This document shows, in pieces, positions 16,892 through 25,981 of a stretch of 64,000 bases of DNA. Within the stretch, counting starts at the first letter, position 1; every line of letters starts with the position of its first letter. This stretch comes from Bacteroidales bacterium. GTDB taxonomy: Bacteria > Bacteroidota > Bacteroidia > Bacteroidales > P3. The stretch is taken from assembly GCA_024400495.1 (NCBI GenBank), contig JAKSMR010000005.1, positions 50,874 through 114,873 of the forward strand, in the 5' to 3' direction. The notes under the pieces were generated by a model that was not told where the DNA came from, searched no databases, and saw only the letters and a list, made by a program, of their open reading frames with translations. A program made the translations under genes and the position numbers.

Positions 16892-18938
16892 AATCTCTAT
16901 CGAACATCTTTTGGATTTGATAGATTCTCTTCCAAAAAACCAAGGGTATGACTATATTATCCCCGGCAAAAATAAGGCTGTTCTATTACAAGTAAATAAA
17001 CGTTCCAAAACCATTGATGTTGAAAAAATGTTGGAGGATGGAAGCCGAAAATCTGCAGGTATCACCTTGGATTCACTTTCAATTATAGCTAGCGCTGCAA
17101 TTGAGGGAAAGCCATTTTCTGTGGATAGCATTTTTAATGGCAGCGGAAGTGCCAGATCGACATGGGAAGCATTGATTGCAAACACTACTGAATTTTATTG
17201 GTGTAAGGTTAATAAAAAAAAGCATCTAGTATGGTTGCCAGAAAAACCACATGATTTAGGGGTTATATCTGAAATAGATTCTTCAGATTTACCTGATGTA
17301 GAAATTCAATACCTAGAGCCTTCTGTTTGCAGATACATTACTCAGTTTGATTCTGAGTTACTCAACGAAGATGATTTGGTTAGATTGTTGAAAAAAGCAG
17401 TAAAACTGGCACCTAAAGATGCTTTGACCTTGGCTATTCATGATTTCGCTATTCGCTACGCAACACACATTGACAATTGCTCGCAATTGGCAATTAAGAC
17501 CTGGGGCAACAATTCGAATAGTGCTGTTCTTTCTGACGGAAAGAAAATTGGCTTGTATTATAGAGGTTTTATTGACAAAAGTGTTGATAAATCCGAGAGA
17601 CTTCAGGTACTCAATCTCCCTCTCCAACAAATATACTATGGTGCTCCTGGTACTGGCAAGTCTTTCGGTACAGATGATAAGATAAAGGAAATTTATCCTT
17701 CTAAGGAAGAGCAGAAGAATAACGTTTTCCGCACAACTTTCCATCCAGATAGCGACTACTCAACCTTTGTTGGTACATATAAGCCAACCATGGTAAAAGC
17801 AAAACAATACCAAGTGATTCTTGATTATGACAGTCTTGTAGATAAATACAAGGAATATATTGAAGTCAAAAAGAATATGACCATTGCCAGCACTCTGATG
17901 GGATATGACTACCATGACAGTATAGTCAAGATGCAACCACAGCATACAATTGGCGAACTTGTCGCTGATGCATACAAGAACAACACAACATACGACAGCG
18001 TATTGCGTGGTGGTATGGCTGTATATGAAAGTAATCCATCTACAAAATCAGATAAGATTACATATTCTTTTGTACCACAGACTTTCACAAAAGCATACAT
18101 ACAAGCCTGGAGAAACTATATTATTGGGGAGAAGAAGCCTGTATTCCTTGTCATTGAAGAGATAAACCGTGGCAACTGTGCCCAGATTTTCGGTGACTTG
18201 TTCCAGTTGCTTGACCGTGATGACGAAACAGGCATGTCAAGATATCCAATAAAACCTGACACAGACTTAGGATGCCATATTGCTGATGAACTGAATGATA
18301 TTGCACACAAAGCAACTGAATGGAAGAACGTTGTAGAAGGAGAAGATCTGTTATTGCCTCCAAACCTCTACATCTGGGCAACGATGAACACCAGCGACCA
18401 GTCGTTGTTCCCTATAGACTCAGCCTTCAAACGCAGATGGGATTGGAAGTATGTGCGTATCAACGAAGGGAAGGACAAAGAGACAGGCCAGCCGCTTAAC
18501 TTCCGTATTCAGTTCACAACACTAGAAGGTGAAAAGGTTGATGAATCATGGTGGGACTTCATCCAGAAAATCAACGAGAAGATTGAGGTTGCCACCAAGA
18601 GTGAGGACAAGAAACTCGGGTACTTCTTCTGTAAACCGGACAAGAAGGCAAACGAGAACGACAAAGAGAATACAATTATCTCCGCTGAAACCTTTGTGGG
18701 CAAAGTGGTGTTCTACCTGTGGCAGGACGTGTTCAAGGACTATGGTTTCAAGAGTGACATATTCAAGAAGGAAGGCAACGCTCGACTTGCTTTCCATGAC
18801 TTCTATCCACACAACATTGAGCCAGACGAAGAGAAGAATCCAGAAGGAATCGACTTGAAACTGGTGAAGAGATTCATTGACAAGGTGATGGACAGAAAAC
18901 CTACAGAGGCACCAACAGAAGCACCAGTAACAGAATAA
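16884..18938 (+). CDS. McrB-like AAA+ NTPase, restriction motor
   Basis: 684 residues. An N-terminal region of about 245 residues with no recognised domain (possible DNA reader) precedes a McrB-type AAA+ module: Walker A GAPGTGKS (near residue 254), Walker B LVIEEINRGNCAQIFGDL, then the MNTSDQSLFPID signature and AFKRRWDW sensor region typical of GTP-using McrB proteins. A Pro/Thr/Glu-rich tail closes the protein. It likely hydrolyses GTP or ATP and translocates DNA with the product of the next gene as nuclease. It sits between the methyltransferase (8-bp overlap) and the nuclease gene (19-bp gap), as in BsuMI/LlaJI-like systems. Confidence 0.9.
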   Translation: MNKISIEHLLDLIDSLPKNQGYDYIIPGKNKAVLLQVNKRSKTIDVEKMLEDGSRKSAGITLDSLSIIASAAIEGKPFSVDSIFNGSGSARSTWEALIANTTEFYWCKVNKKKHLVWLPEKPHDLGVISEIDSSDLPDVEIQYLEPSVCRYITQFDSELLNEDDLVRLLKKAVKLAPKDALTLAIHDFAIRYATHIDNCSQLAIKTWGNNSNSAVLSDGKKIGLYYRGFIDKSVDKSERLQVLNLPLQQIYYGAPGTGKSFGTDDKIKEIYPSKEEQKNNVFRTTFHPDSDYSTFVGTYKPTMVKAKQYQVILDYDSLVDKYKEYIEVKKNMTIASTLMGYDYHDSIVKMQPQHTIGELVADAYKNNTTYDSVLRGGMAVYESNPSTKSDKITYSFVPQTFTKAYIQAWRNYIIGEKKPVFLVIEEINRGNCAQIFGDLFQLLDRDDETGMSRYPIKPDTDLGCHIADELNDIAHKATEWKNVVEGEDLLLPPNLYIWATMNTSDQSLFPIDSAFKRRWDWKYVRINEGKDKETGQPLNFRIQFTTLEGEKVDESWWDFIQKINEKIEVATKSEDKKLGYFFCKPDKKANENDKENTIISAETFVGKVVFYLWQDVFKDYGFKSDIFKKEGNARLAFHDFYPHNIEPDEEKNPEGIDLKLVKRFIDKVMDRKPTEAPTEAPVTE

Positions 18939-18957
18939 CCCCACAAGGAAGAAGTAA

Positions 18958-21729
18958 ATGAAACTATTCATTGAAGAACATTCATACAGTACAGAAGAGT
19001 CGAAAGCTTTGCTCAAAAAGATACTGAACTTTGAGCAAGGCGGCAGCTTCTCTACGGATATGGTTGGATATTACTACTCCAACGATATTCACGATACGGT
19101 GTTCTTTCTGCCTAAGGTGGTGATGGACAAGGATGATAAGGTGTTTGGCAAGTATGCACCTGAGACAATCATCGACCTGCAAGAGGCATTAGATAACAAG
19201 ACGATCACCATGGATGAATATCAGTTCATCTATGGGTTGTCTGTATGGATTTATCGTTCCATTGCAGTATTCCGTAATACTACTGACGATAAGCATAGGA
19301 AGATACTGTTGTATAGAGACATTCCATCTGACAGCATGACGGGTGAGCATGTTTACAACACCTTCCTCGATATTCTTATTTCGCTTCAACGCTTCAATGA
19401 ACAGAATCAGAACTACTTCACCTTTGTGCTGAAGAATATTCATTCAGGATTCAATAAGATAAACTGGACGAAGACCATCAGCCAGGGTCATGCTTTGATT
19501 CAAGATGGCACTCCACTGTACATTGATGTGGTAAACAGAAAGAAACAGGTAAATCTGGAAGAGGAACTGTTCATCATCTTCTTCTCTATACTGCACCACA
19601 TGCAGGTGAGGTACGGTTTCCCTGTAAACATCAACTACAACTTCCCTTTGATAACGGATGATGCCTTCGACAACTATCTGGAGGGCTATGGTGAGGTGCG
19701 ACTGATTCAGATACGTCACAATTACTTTGCTGACAAACAGGTGAAGATGTGGCAACTGTGTTATGACTTTTTTAGCAAACAGAGTCAGATACAGAATAAC
19801 ACTAACTATTCAGATCACCTGCTTGCCAAGGATTTCAATATCGTGTTCGAGGCAATGATTGACCACTTGCTTAGTGAGAAAGACAAGCGAGTGGAAGATA
19901 TGAATCTCAAGGATCAGACGGACGGTAAGCGTGTTGATCACATCTATGCCTGGGATGGTCTGATGCACAATGAGAATGAAATTTTCTACATTGGAGACTC
20001 AAAGTACTACAAACTTGCCAACAATCCTGCTAGCAACTCCATCTATAAACAATACACATACGCCCGTAACGTTATACAGGCAAACCTTGACTTGTTCAAC
20101 CAGAAGGATAAGACAGGTAAGAAGACGAAGAAACCTGGTGATGACTACCTGATTTATCGTGATGACGATACGGAAGGATATAATATCACACCGAACTTCT
20201 TCATCCGTGGGCATGTGCCGGAAGATCGCAACTATGAAAACGATGATCTGGAGGTAAAGGGAGACATGGAAAAGAAGGTTCACTTCGAGAACCGCCTGTT
20301 TGACCGTGATACATTGCTCTTGCAGCACTACGATATTAACTTTCTATATGTGCTGAGCGTATATGGTAGTGAAGATGTACTGGCACAAGAGACTTTCCGC
20401 TTGAAGGCACGAACATTGTTCCGTGACCGTATTATTGAGGACATCAAGAAAGAATATAGTTTCTTCTCTTTGCAACTGAAGCCAATTGAAATGGACGAAG
20501 ACGATGAGGATGAAGAAGATATAACAGAGCGTGACCGTATGAACAGATTGGTGGAGCAGAAGTACTTCCGCCGACTGTTAGGAAAAGCGTTCCGTCCGTA
20601 CAAGGAGAATGAGTTCTTGTATCTGTCGTTGGAAAAGAAACAAGAATATTTTAAGGGCAACATGAAGTTGCTGTCAGACCTGAGTACCGACTTCAACATC
20701 CGAGAATATGCCTTGGGAACTGATCCTCGTGATGTTATCAACAAGTTTGCAGAACTCACATTTGTACCGGCCGAAGGCGTTGGTAATGGCGAGGGGCAGG
20801 AAAGCAAGATATTCAAGTTTGCCGATATGGCAGACGAGGTGTTCCTGATTGGTGGATTTAGAACTGATAAGAATCAGTTGACATGGATAAAGATCAATGG
20901 CTATAATATTCGTGCAAGTGTGAATAGACATGGTTATCGCAATGGCGTTATAGATGAAAATGTCGTTTCTGCAAGATACCTAATACTATATGAGATTGGT
21001 TCGGCAGATAAATTTGATTACCATGTTTATCCAATAGAGGAATTCAAGATCCGTTCGCAAGAATGGATGGAGAAGCACGAATATCCAGAACCTGATGGCA
21101 GCTACATCATCTATTCTATAGGGGAGGAAGCTCATTTTGAGAAAGCTGTGGTCAACAGCATGATTGAAAAAGCAACATACAACGAGATTGGCTATCGAAA
21201 GAGTACTAATCAGGAAGTTACTCAAAAGTGGATGGATGATCATGCTGGAGCACCTGGATTCTTAAAAGGAAGTGAAATTGCAGAATATGCTTTGGCATCA
21301 CATAGGAAGACAGAAAAGGCGCTTGTCGCTGTTGACTTCAATGATAAAGAGTTGACCAAGATGGACACTGGTCTTTGCGTCCACACATTTGTCTCTGACG
21401 ATATGAACCATTATCTGAAGAACTTTACAGAATCGAACCATGTGATTTATTCTAATAAGAATACATACAAGGTCTTCAAAATTGTGGGGACTCCATTCTT
21501 AAGCATTGAACCACATGAGGGATATATGACTAGACGATTTGCTGCTCCAATCAAGAAACAATATCCAGATCCAAAGCAAAGAGACAAACAACATGAAGAC
21601 TTCTGCTTGAACTTCAAACTTGAACCTGCGGAAGATTTCCCTCCACTGAGTCAGGAGAAGATAAACAAGAAACCAGAAGGTCTGAGTGTTTACGACTTCC
21701 ATGTGGTGGATATTGAGAGTTTGAAATAG
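18958..21729 (+). CDS. Large McrC/LlaJI-like restriction subunit with PD-(D/E)XK-type motif
   Basis: 923 residues, encoded directly behind the McrB-like gene, where the nuclease partner is expected. The likely active site is near residues 327-350: RVDHIYAWDG, then IFYIGDSKYYK, i.e. D...(D)-x-K of the PD-(D/E)XK fold. N-terminal ~300 residues are helical and may bind McrB. An acidic linker (DEDDEDEEDI, near residue 525) leads into a C-terminal ~380-residue region with no motif I know. It is much longer than E. coli McrC (about 350 residues), so it may fuse nuclease and target-recognition functions. Assignment as the endonuclease is by position and motif. Confidence 0.7.
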   Translation: MKLFIEEHSYSTEESKALLKKILNFEQGGSFSTDMVGYYYSNDIHDTVFFLPKVVMDKDDKVFGKYAPETIIDLQEALDNKTITMDEYQFIYGLSVWIYRSIAVFRNTTDDKHRKILLYRDIPSDSMTGEHVYNTFLDILISLQRFNEQNQNYFTFVLKNIHSGFNKINWTKTISQGHALIQDGTPLYIDVVNRKKQVNLEEELFIIFFSILHHMQVRYGFPVNINYNFPLITDDAFDNYLEGYGEVRLIQIRHNYFADKQVKMWQLCYDFFSKQSQIQNNTNYSDHLLAKDFNIVFEAMIDHLLSEKDKRVEDMNLKDQTDGKRVDHIYAWDGLMHNENEIFYIGDSKYYKLANNPASNSIYKQYTYARNVIQANLDLFNQKDKTGKKTKKPGDDYLIYRDDDTEGYNITPNFFIRGHVPEDRNYENDDLEVKGDMEKKVHFENRLFDRDTLLLQHYDINFLYVLSVYGSEDVLAQETFRLKARTLFRDRIIEDIKKEYSFFSLQLKPIEMDEDDEDEEDITERDRMNRLVEQKYFRRLLGKAFRPYKENEFLYLSLEKKQEYFKGNMKLLSDLSTDFNIREYALGTDPRDVINKFAELTFVPAEGVGNGEGQESKIFKFADMADEVFLIGGFRTDKNQLTWIKINGYNIRASVNRHGYRNGVIDENVVSARYLILYEIGSADKFDYHVYPIEEFKIRSQEWMEKHEYPEPDGSYIIYSIGEEAHFEKAVVNSMIEKATYNEIGYRKSTNQEVTQKWMDDHAGAPGFLKGSEIAEYALASHRKTEKALVAVDFNDKELTKMDTGLCVHTFVSDDMNHYLKNFTESNHVIYSNKNTYKVFKIVGTPFLSIEPHEGYMTRRFAAPIKKQYPDPKQRDKQHEDFCLNFKLEPAEDFPPLSQEKINKKPEGLSVYDFHVVDIESLK

Positions 21730-21763
21730 AAACCATTGAGTTCTAATAATAACAAAATATACA

Positions 21764-23314
21764 ATGACCAAGGAAGAATTAGTTCAAAAGATATTATCAA
21801 AAAGACATGCCCCATTCTTGTTTTTGGGATCAGGTTTTTCAAGGCATTATCTTGACACACCTGATTGGAAGGGTATGTTGTCTAAGTTTGCTCCCAAACA
21901 TATGAATCAGTACTATTCCGTTCTAAATACTGATTCTCTGCCTAAAATAGCGACCCATATTGCCAAGGATTTGACAGACGAGTTTTGGAATCTACCTGAC
22001 GACGACGCTACCAAATTTAAATATATTGACCAAGTTTCTGATCAAAGTGTATATCTAAAGATTCGTATCGCAGAATATCTTAAATCAAAATCTTTAGAAG
22101 ACTTTCCTGAAAAATACAAAGACGAGATAGATATGTTACAGAATCTTTGTATTGATGGAATTATTACAACAAATTGGGACGATACAGCAGAACGTATGTT
22201 CCCGAAGTTTACGCCATATATAGGGCAACAGGAATTAATATTTGCTCCAACATTTAGTATTGGAGAGATATATAAGATACATGGATGTATGAGAGAACCT
22301 TCTAGCATGGTTTTGACAGAATCCGATTATGATTGTTATAATGAAAAGAATGCCTATCTTGCGGCAAAACTCATTACAATTTTCATAGAACATCCTATAG
22401 TGTTTATGGGGTATTCTATCTCGGATGCTAATATTATGGACATCTTGAAATCTTTAGTTTGCTGCCTGGACAAAAAGAATCTGGATAAATTACGAGACAA
22501 TCTAATCTTCGTGGATTGGGTGGATTCTGCTGACCATGTGTTTAGAATTGACAACCATACGATAACTCTTTATAATGATATAGTTCTGCCGGTTACAAGA
22601 ATAGAGACAAACAGTTATAAGGATGTATATGATTGTCTAAAGAATTATGAACGGTCTATCCCTGCCAACCTCTTAAGAGAATACAAAAAACAATTCTACG
22701 AGATAATTGTGTCTGACAAACCAGAGAAGCAACTTTATGTACTTCCTGAAAATAAAATTGATGCCAATAGCAAAATACAGGTAGTTTATGGTTTCGGAGC
22801 TGTTTCTATGTTCAAATCTGCTATTGGTTATGTCAGTATTAAAGCTGTTGACTTGTTGGAAGACATTATTGATGATAAGCAGTTAGATGCGAGTCAGGTA
22901 TTGACAAAAAGTGTTCCAAATATACGAAAAGGTGGCCAGAAGATTTTCTTGCCGATATACAAATATTTAGCAAACATCGGAATACAATCAAAGCGTGATT
23001 ACGACGGGAATCAACTCGGAATAAATATTCCTTTGTTGTCATTACATGATTTCCGGTCATACAAATCATGTTCTGAAGGTGATAAGTGTTTATCTTTAAG
23101 GGATGCGATAAAAAAATACGACTCTATTCCTTGGAAAGCGGTAGTATTAATTCCATATCTCAATGTAAGAGACGAAGACTTAGAAGATCTTAGGATTTTT
23201 ATAAAAAGACATTTCTATGATTTCTTAGTCAAAAGGAATTCATATTCAACGTATATGAGAAAACTCATCTGCTTTTATGACTGGAGATTGTACGGATGGA
23301 ATGATGAAATTTAA
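21764..23314 (+). CDS. SIR2-domain protein, probable NAD+-consuming effector
   Basis: 516 residues. The N-terminal ~260 match the bacterial SIR2_2 defence type: nucleotide loop FLFLGSGFSRHY (near residue 19), catalytic-region IITTNWDDTAER, KIHGCMREPSSMVLTESDY with the key His, and VFMGYSISDANI. Known members (Thoeris, DSR, SIR2-Argonaute systems) deplete NAD+ when phage is sensed, killing or arresting the cell. The remaining ~250 residues show no recognised domain and may sense the trigger. It starts 34 bp after the nuclease gene and 16 bp before the next, so it belongs to the operon. Enzyme activity is inferred from family. Confidence 0.85.
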   Translation: MTKEELVQKILSKRHAPFLFLGSGFSRHYLDTPDWKGMLSKFAPKHMNQYYSVLNTDSLPKIATHIAKDLTDEFWNLPDDDATKFKYIDQVSDQSVYLKIRIAEYLKSKSLEDFPEKYKDEIDMLQNLCIDGIITTNWDDTAERMFPKFTPYIGQQELIFAPTFSIGEIYKIHGCMREPSSMVLTESDYDCYNEKNAYLAAKLITIFIEHPIVFMGYSISDANIMDILKSLVCCLDKKNLDKLRDNLIFVDWVDSADHVFRIDNHTITLYNDIVLPVTRIETNSYKDVYDCLKNYERSIPANLLREYKKQFYEIIVSDKPEKQLYVLPENKIDANSKIQVVYGFGAVSMFKSAIGYVSIKAVDLLEDIIDDKQLDASQVLTKSVPNIRKGGQKIFLPIYKYLANIGIQSKRDYDGNQLGINIPLLSLHDFRSYKSCSEGDKCLSLRDAIKKYDSIPWKAVVLIPYLNVRDEDLEDLRIFIKRHFYDFLVKRNSYSTYMRKLICFYDWRLYGWNDEI

Positions 23315-23330
23315 TATTAGCTAGATAATA

Positions 23331-24791
23331 ATGAATATAGATGATATACGCCAACTGATAGGCGAAGCAACAGAATATGATAAGAAGCAAGCTCTGGAGG
23401 TTAATAGACCAAAAAGCTGGTGCAAGAGTGTGAGCGCCTTTGCCAATGGCATTGGTGGCAAGCTCATCTGGGGTATTGCCGATGATGATACGCTGGTTGG
23501 TCTTACTGATGCTAAAGGAGATTCGGAAAAAATCAGCGAGGCAATCAAGAGTCACATTGATCCTATACCAGACTTCAAACTCTCGTTCGCCAAGTGCGAG
23601 GATAAGGAGTTCGTGGTACTTGATGTAATGCCTGGTGCTCAAACGCCTTATTATTACATAGGTGATGGCCAGATGCAAGCTTTTGTGCGTGTTGGTAATG
23701 AGAGTGTAGTGGCAAGTGTGGCGAAGCACAAGGAACTGGTGTTGAAGGGTTCCCATTTGTCGTATGACAGTCAGGTGTCTCGTTGGAAATTTGAGGACAT
23801 GGCGTTCACTGTATTGCGGGCCACCTACTTCAAACGCACTAACCGCTCGTTCGAGGATAGCGACTACGAATCGTTCGGCATCGTCAACGAGAAGGGCGAA
23901 CTGACTAATGCTGGTGCCCTCCTTGCTGACTATTCTCCTGTGCGCCACTCACGCTTGTTTTGTACTCGTTGGAATGGAGTGGACAAGGCAAATGGTGTGA
24001 TGGATGCTTTAGACGATGAGGAATACAGCGGCAGTTTGGTTTCGCTTCTGCAAGCAGGTATGGACTTCGTGCGTCGTAACTCAAAGAAAGCTTGGCGTAA
24101 GACCCCCGACAATCGTCTTGAATACCCAGAATATCCAGAGCGTGCTGTGGAAGAAGGTTTAGTAAATGCTCTCATTCACCGAAACTATCTAGAACTGGGT
24201 AGCGAAGTACACATTGATATGTATGACAACCGACTTGAGATATTCTCACCTGGTGGTCTCATGGATGGTGGTTCTATCAAGGACATGGACGTGATGAACA
24301 TGGCTTCTCGCCGAAGAAACCCTGTTCTGGCGGATGTATTCAACCGCTTGAAATACATGGAGCGTAGAGGATCAGGTTTCAAGAAGATCATCTCTGCCTA
24401 TAAAGAGCATGAGGGCTATAAGGATGGATTCGATCCTGCCTTCTCAACGCCTTGGGATAGCTTTATTCTGACATTGCCAAAGTTTATTGTAGATGGTATC
24501 GAAGGAGTTTATGTTAGTGATGGTGATGATGCTGAGGACTATAATGAACATGGTGGTCAGAAAGGTGGTCAGAAAGGTGGTCAGAAAGGTGGTCAGAAAG
24601 TAAGCGAGAAAACGATTGACACCATTCTTCGATATATAAAAGATAATCCTTATATCACAAGAAAAGCTTTAGGAGAAAAAACAGGTATTTCAACGAGTGC
24701 TATTCAGAAACACATCAATCGCTTGAAAGCGGATGGGATTATCGTTCGTCATGGAGGTGACAGAGGTGGTTACTGGATAATATTAAAATGA
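23331..24791 (+). CDS. AlbA_2 (Schlafen-like) ATP-binding protein with winged-helix C-terminus
   Basis: 486 residues. Residues ~1-135 form the AlbA_2 DNA-binding domain (SAFANGIGGKLIWGIADD is its core). Residues ~265-385 carry the GHKL-like ATP-binding part with EGLVNALIHRNY, VHIDMYDNRLEIFSPGGL and MERRGSGFKKI. A flexible linker of four GGQK repeats follows (408-423), then a winged helix (YITRKALGEKTGISTSAIQK) ending GGYWIILK. Such proteins are thought to be nucleotide-responsive transcription regulators and are frequent in defence islands. Sixteen bp behind the SIR2 gene, it is the last gene of the operon. Confidence 0.85.
   Translation: MNIDDIRQLIGEATEYDKKQALEVNRPKSWCKSVSAFANGIGGKLIWGIADDDTLVGLTDAKGDSEKISEAIKSHIDPIPDFKLSFAKCEDKEFVVLDVMPGAQTPYYYIGDGQMQAFVRVGNESVVASVAKHKELVLKGSHLSYDSQVSRWKFEDMAFTVLRATYFKRTNRSFEDSDYESFGIVNEKGELTNAGALLADYSPVRHSRLFCTRWNGVDKANGVMDALDDEEYSGSLVSLLQAGMDFVRRNSKKAWRKTPDNRLEYPEYPERAVEEGLVNALIHRNYLELGSEVHIDMYDNRLEIFSPGGLMDGGSIKDMDVMNMASRRRNPVLADVFNRLKYMERRGSGFKKIISAYKEHEGYKDGFDPAFSTPWDSFILTLPKFIVDGIEGVYVSDGDDAEDYNEHGGQKGGQKGGQKGGQKVSEKTIDTILRYIKDNPYITRKALGEKTGISTSAIQKHINRLKADGIIVRHGGDRGGYWIILK
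24552..24599 (+). repeat. Four exact 12-bp tandem repeats inside the AlbA_2 gene
   Basis: GGTGGTCAGAAA occurs four times in a row, encoding GGQK each time. The unit is a multiple of three, so copy-number changes would lengthen or shorten the linker without a frameshift. Confidence 0.95.
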
Positions 24792-24841
24792 GTTTTGCTA
24801 CTACAAGATGTTGCTTGGGTTACTCGCTATCATTTAATTGA

Positions 24842-25406
24842 CCCAATGGTGCTCGTGGGCATACCACGGAAGAGCCTGCAAGCAGTCTCTTCGCTCGCCT
24901 TGCGCAACATTTGGAGAATGATACCATTTTGGCCTCGTTTCATCGAAGGATCACCGAGAGATCACCGAAGGATCACCGAGAGATCGAAGACGGGAATGCA
25001 GGCGCCAAGCCATACGACGTAGTGATGATGTTCATGCAGTGTGCATGCTCGATTCTCCGTTCCGGTCTCGAAAGCAAGCATTCGGACACTCCACTACGAA
25101 TCGTTCAAGGTGATGGTTATCAAGCATTACTACAATTTGAGCGACCATCAGGTGCAATACCAGATTACGGATCGCCAGAGTTTCAAGGATTTTCTTGGGC
25201 TTGCTTCTGGGGACAAAGTTCCTGACGAGAAGACGATCTGGGCATTCTCGGAGAAGATGTCCGATTCGGGTTTGTCGGAAAAACTATTCCAGCAGTTTGT
25301 CGATGAGCTCAATGCAAAGGGACTGATCTTCAACGAGGGCCAGATTATCGACGCAAGCTTTGTGCTAGCTCCAAAGCAGCACAATACCAGAGACGAGAAT
25401 AAGGAT
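24842..25406 (+). pseudogene. IS5-type (DUF772) transposase fragment
   Basis: The frame reads PASSLFARLAQHLENDTILA, then EDGNAGAKPYDVVMMF, jumps frame, and continues KVMVIKHYYNLSD, FKDFLGLASGDKVPDEKTIW and IIDASFVLAPKQHNTRDENK. This is the N-terminal DUF772 domain and first catalytic Asp region of IS5-family transposases. A 73-bp insertion (25034-25106) breaks the frame. The gene ends abruptly where the second tRNA repeat begins, so the catalytic C-terminus is missing. It marks the right end of the island. Confidence 0.8.
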
Positions 25407-25411
25407 ATCAA

Positions 25412-25498
25412 GCCCAGGTGGTGAAATTGGTAGACACGCTACTTTGAGGGGGTAGTGCCGATTAAGGCGTGCAAGTTCAAGTCTTGTCCTGGGCACCA
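25412..25498 (+). tRNA. tRNA-Leu (anticodon GAG), second copy
   Basis: Base-for-base the same as the gene at 13794-13880, with intact acceptor, anticodon GAG, variable arm and CCA. Confidence 0.95.
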
Positions 25499-25560
25499 AA
25501 AGAAAGAAGTGAAAACTTCTTTTTTTTATCAAGTACCACGAGTCAGGTACTCTACCAGAT

Positions 25561-25645
<85 letters not shown>

Positions 25646-25649
25646 CAAA

Positions 25650-25678
25650 GAAAGACCATTGAGGTCTTTCTTTTTTTT
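25650..25678 (+). terminator. Terminator after tRNA-Leu pair, copy 2
   Basis: GAAAGACC-ATTGA-GGTCTTTC stem with eight T residues. It differs in sequence from the terminator after copy 1 but has the same design. Confidence 0.85.
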
Positions 25679-25802
25679 GTGTGTTTGGGGACCTCTGCGA
25701 GGTCTTGTGTCCTTGGTGCTGCGGATCTTGCGAAAGCGAGTTTTCTACGCTCCGCACCGCCAAACCCACGTTCGCCTACGGCTCACCCCAACACACAAAA
25801 AA
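25673..25802. repeat. 130-bp element with inverted ends and nested palindromes
   Basis: The left arm TTTTTTGTGTGTTTGGGG (25673-25690) pairs with CCCCAACACACAAAAAA (25786-25802), with one bulged base. Inside are GACCTC-TGC-GAGGTC and a GGTGCTGCGGA/TCCGCACC pair. It could be a REP-like or miniature mobile element, or decayed terminator DNA. Confidence 0.5.
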
Positions 25803-25900
25803 GAGTCGAAGCCTCTCGGATGCCCGCACCAGCGACAACGAAGCAGGATACGGTTTGCTCCATTCCGGGCTGAAGCCCTCCAGTCGCAGGCCTCCGGCAC

Positions 25901-25948
25901 AAGTCCTGTTGCCTCATCAAGCTCGGCAGGCTCCGCCACCGGGCACCA
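25901..25948 (+). pseudogene. 3' remnant of a third tRNA-Leu(CAG), interrupted
   Basis: AAGTCCTGTT (25901-25910) and CCGGGCACCA (25939-25948) are the two pieces of the tRNA-Leu(CAG) T-arm and acceptor end, which are contiguous in the intact genes. They are separated here by about 28 bp of GC-rich sequence. A related hairpin terminator follows, as in both intact copies. The 5' part is not convincingly present. Confidence 0.6.
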
Positions 25949-25950
25949 CA

Positions 25951-25979
25951 AAGAAGACCTTATGAGGTCTTCTTTTTTT
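25951..25979 (+). terminator. Terminator after the tRNA remnant
   Basis: AAGAAGACCT-TATG-AGGTCTTCTT perfect 10-bp stem running into seven T residues. Confidence 0.85.
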
Positions 25980-25981
25980 GT

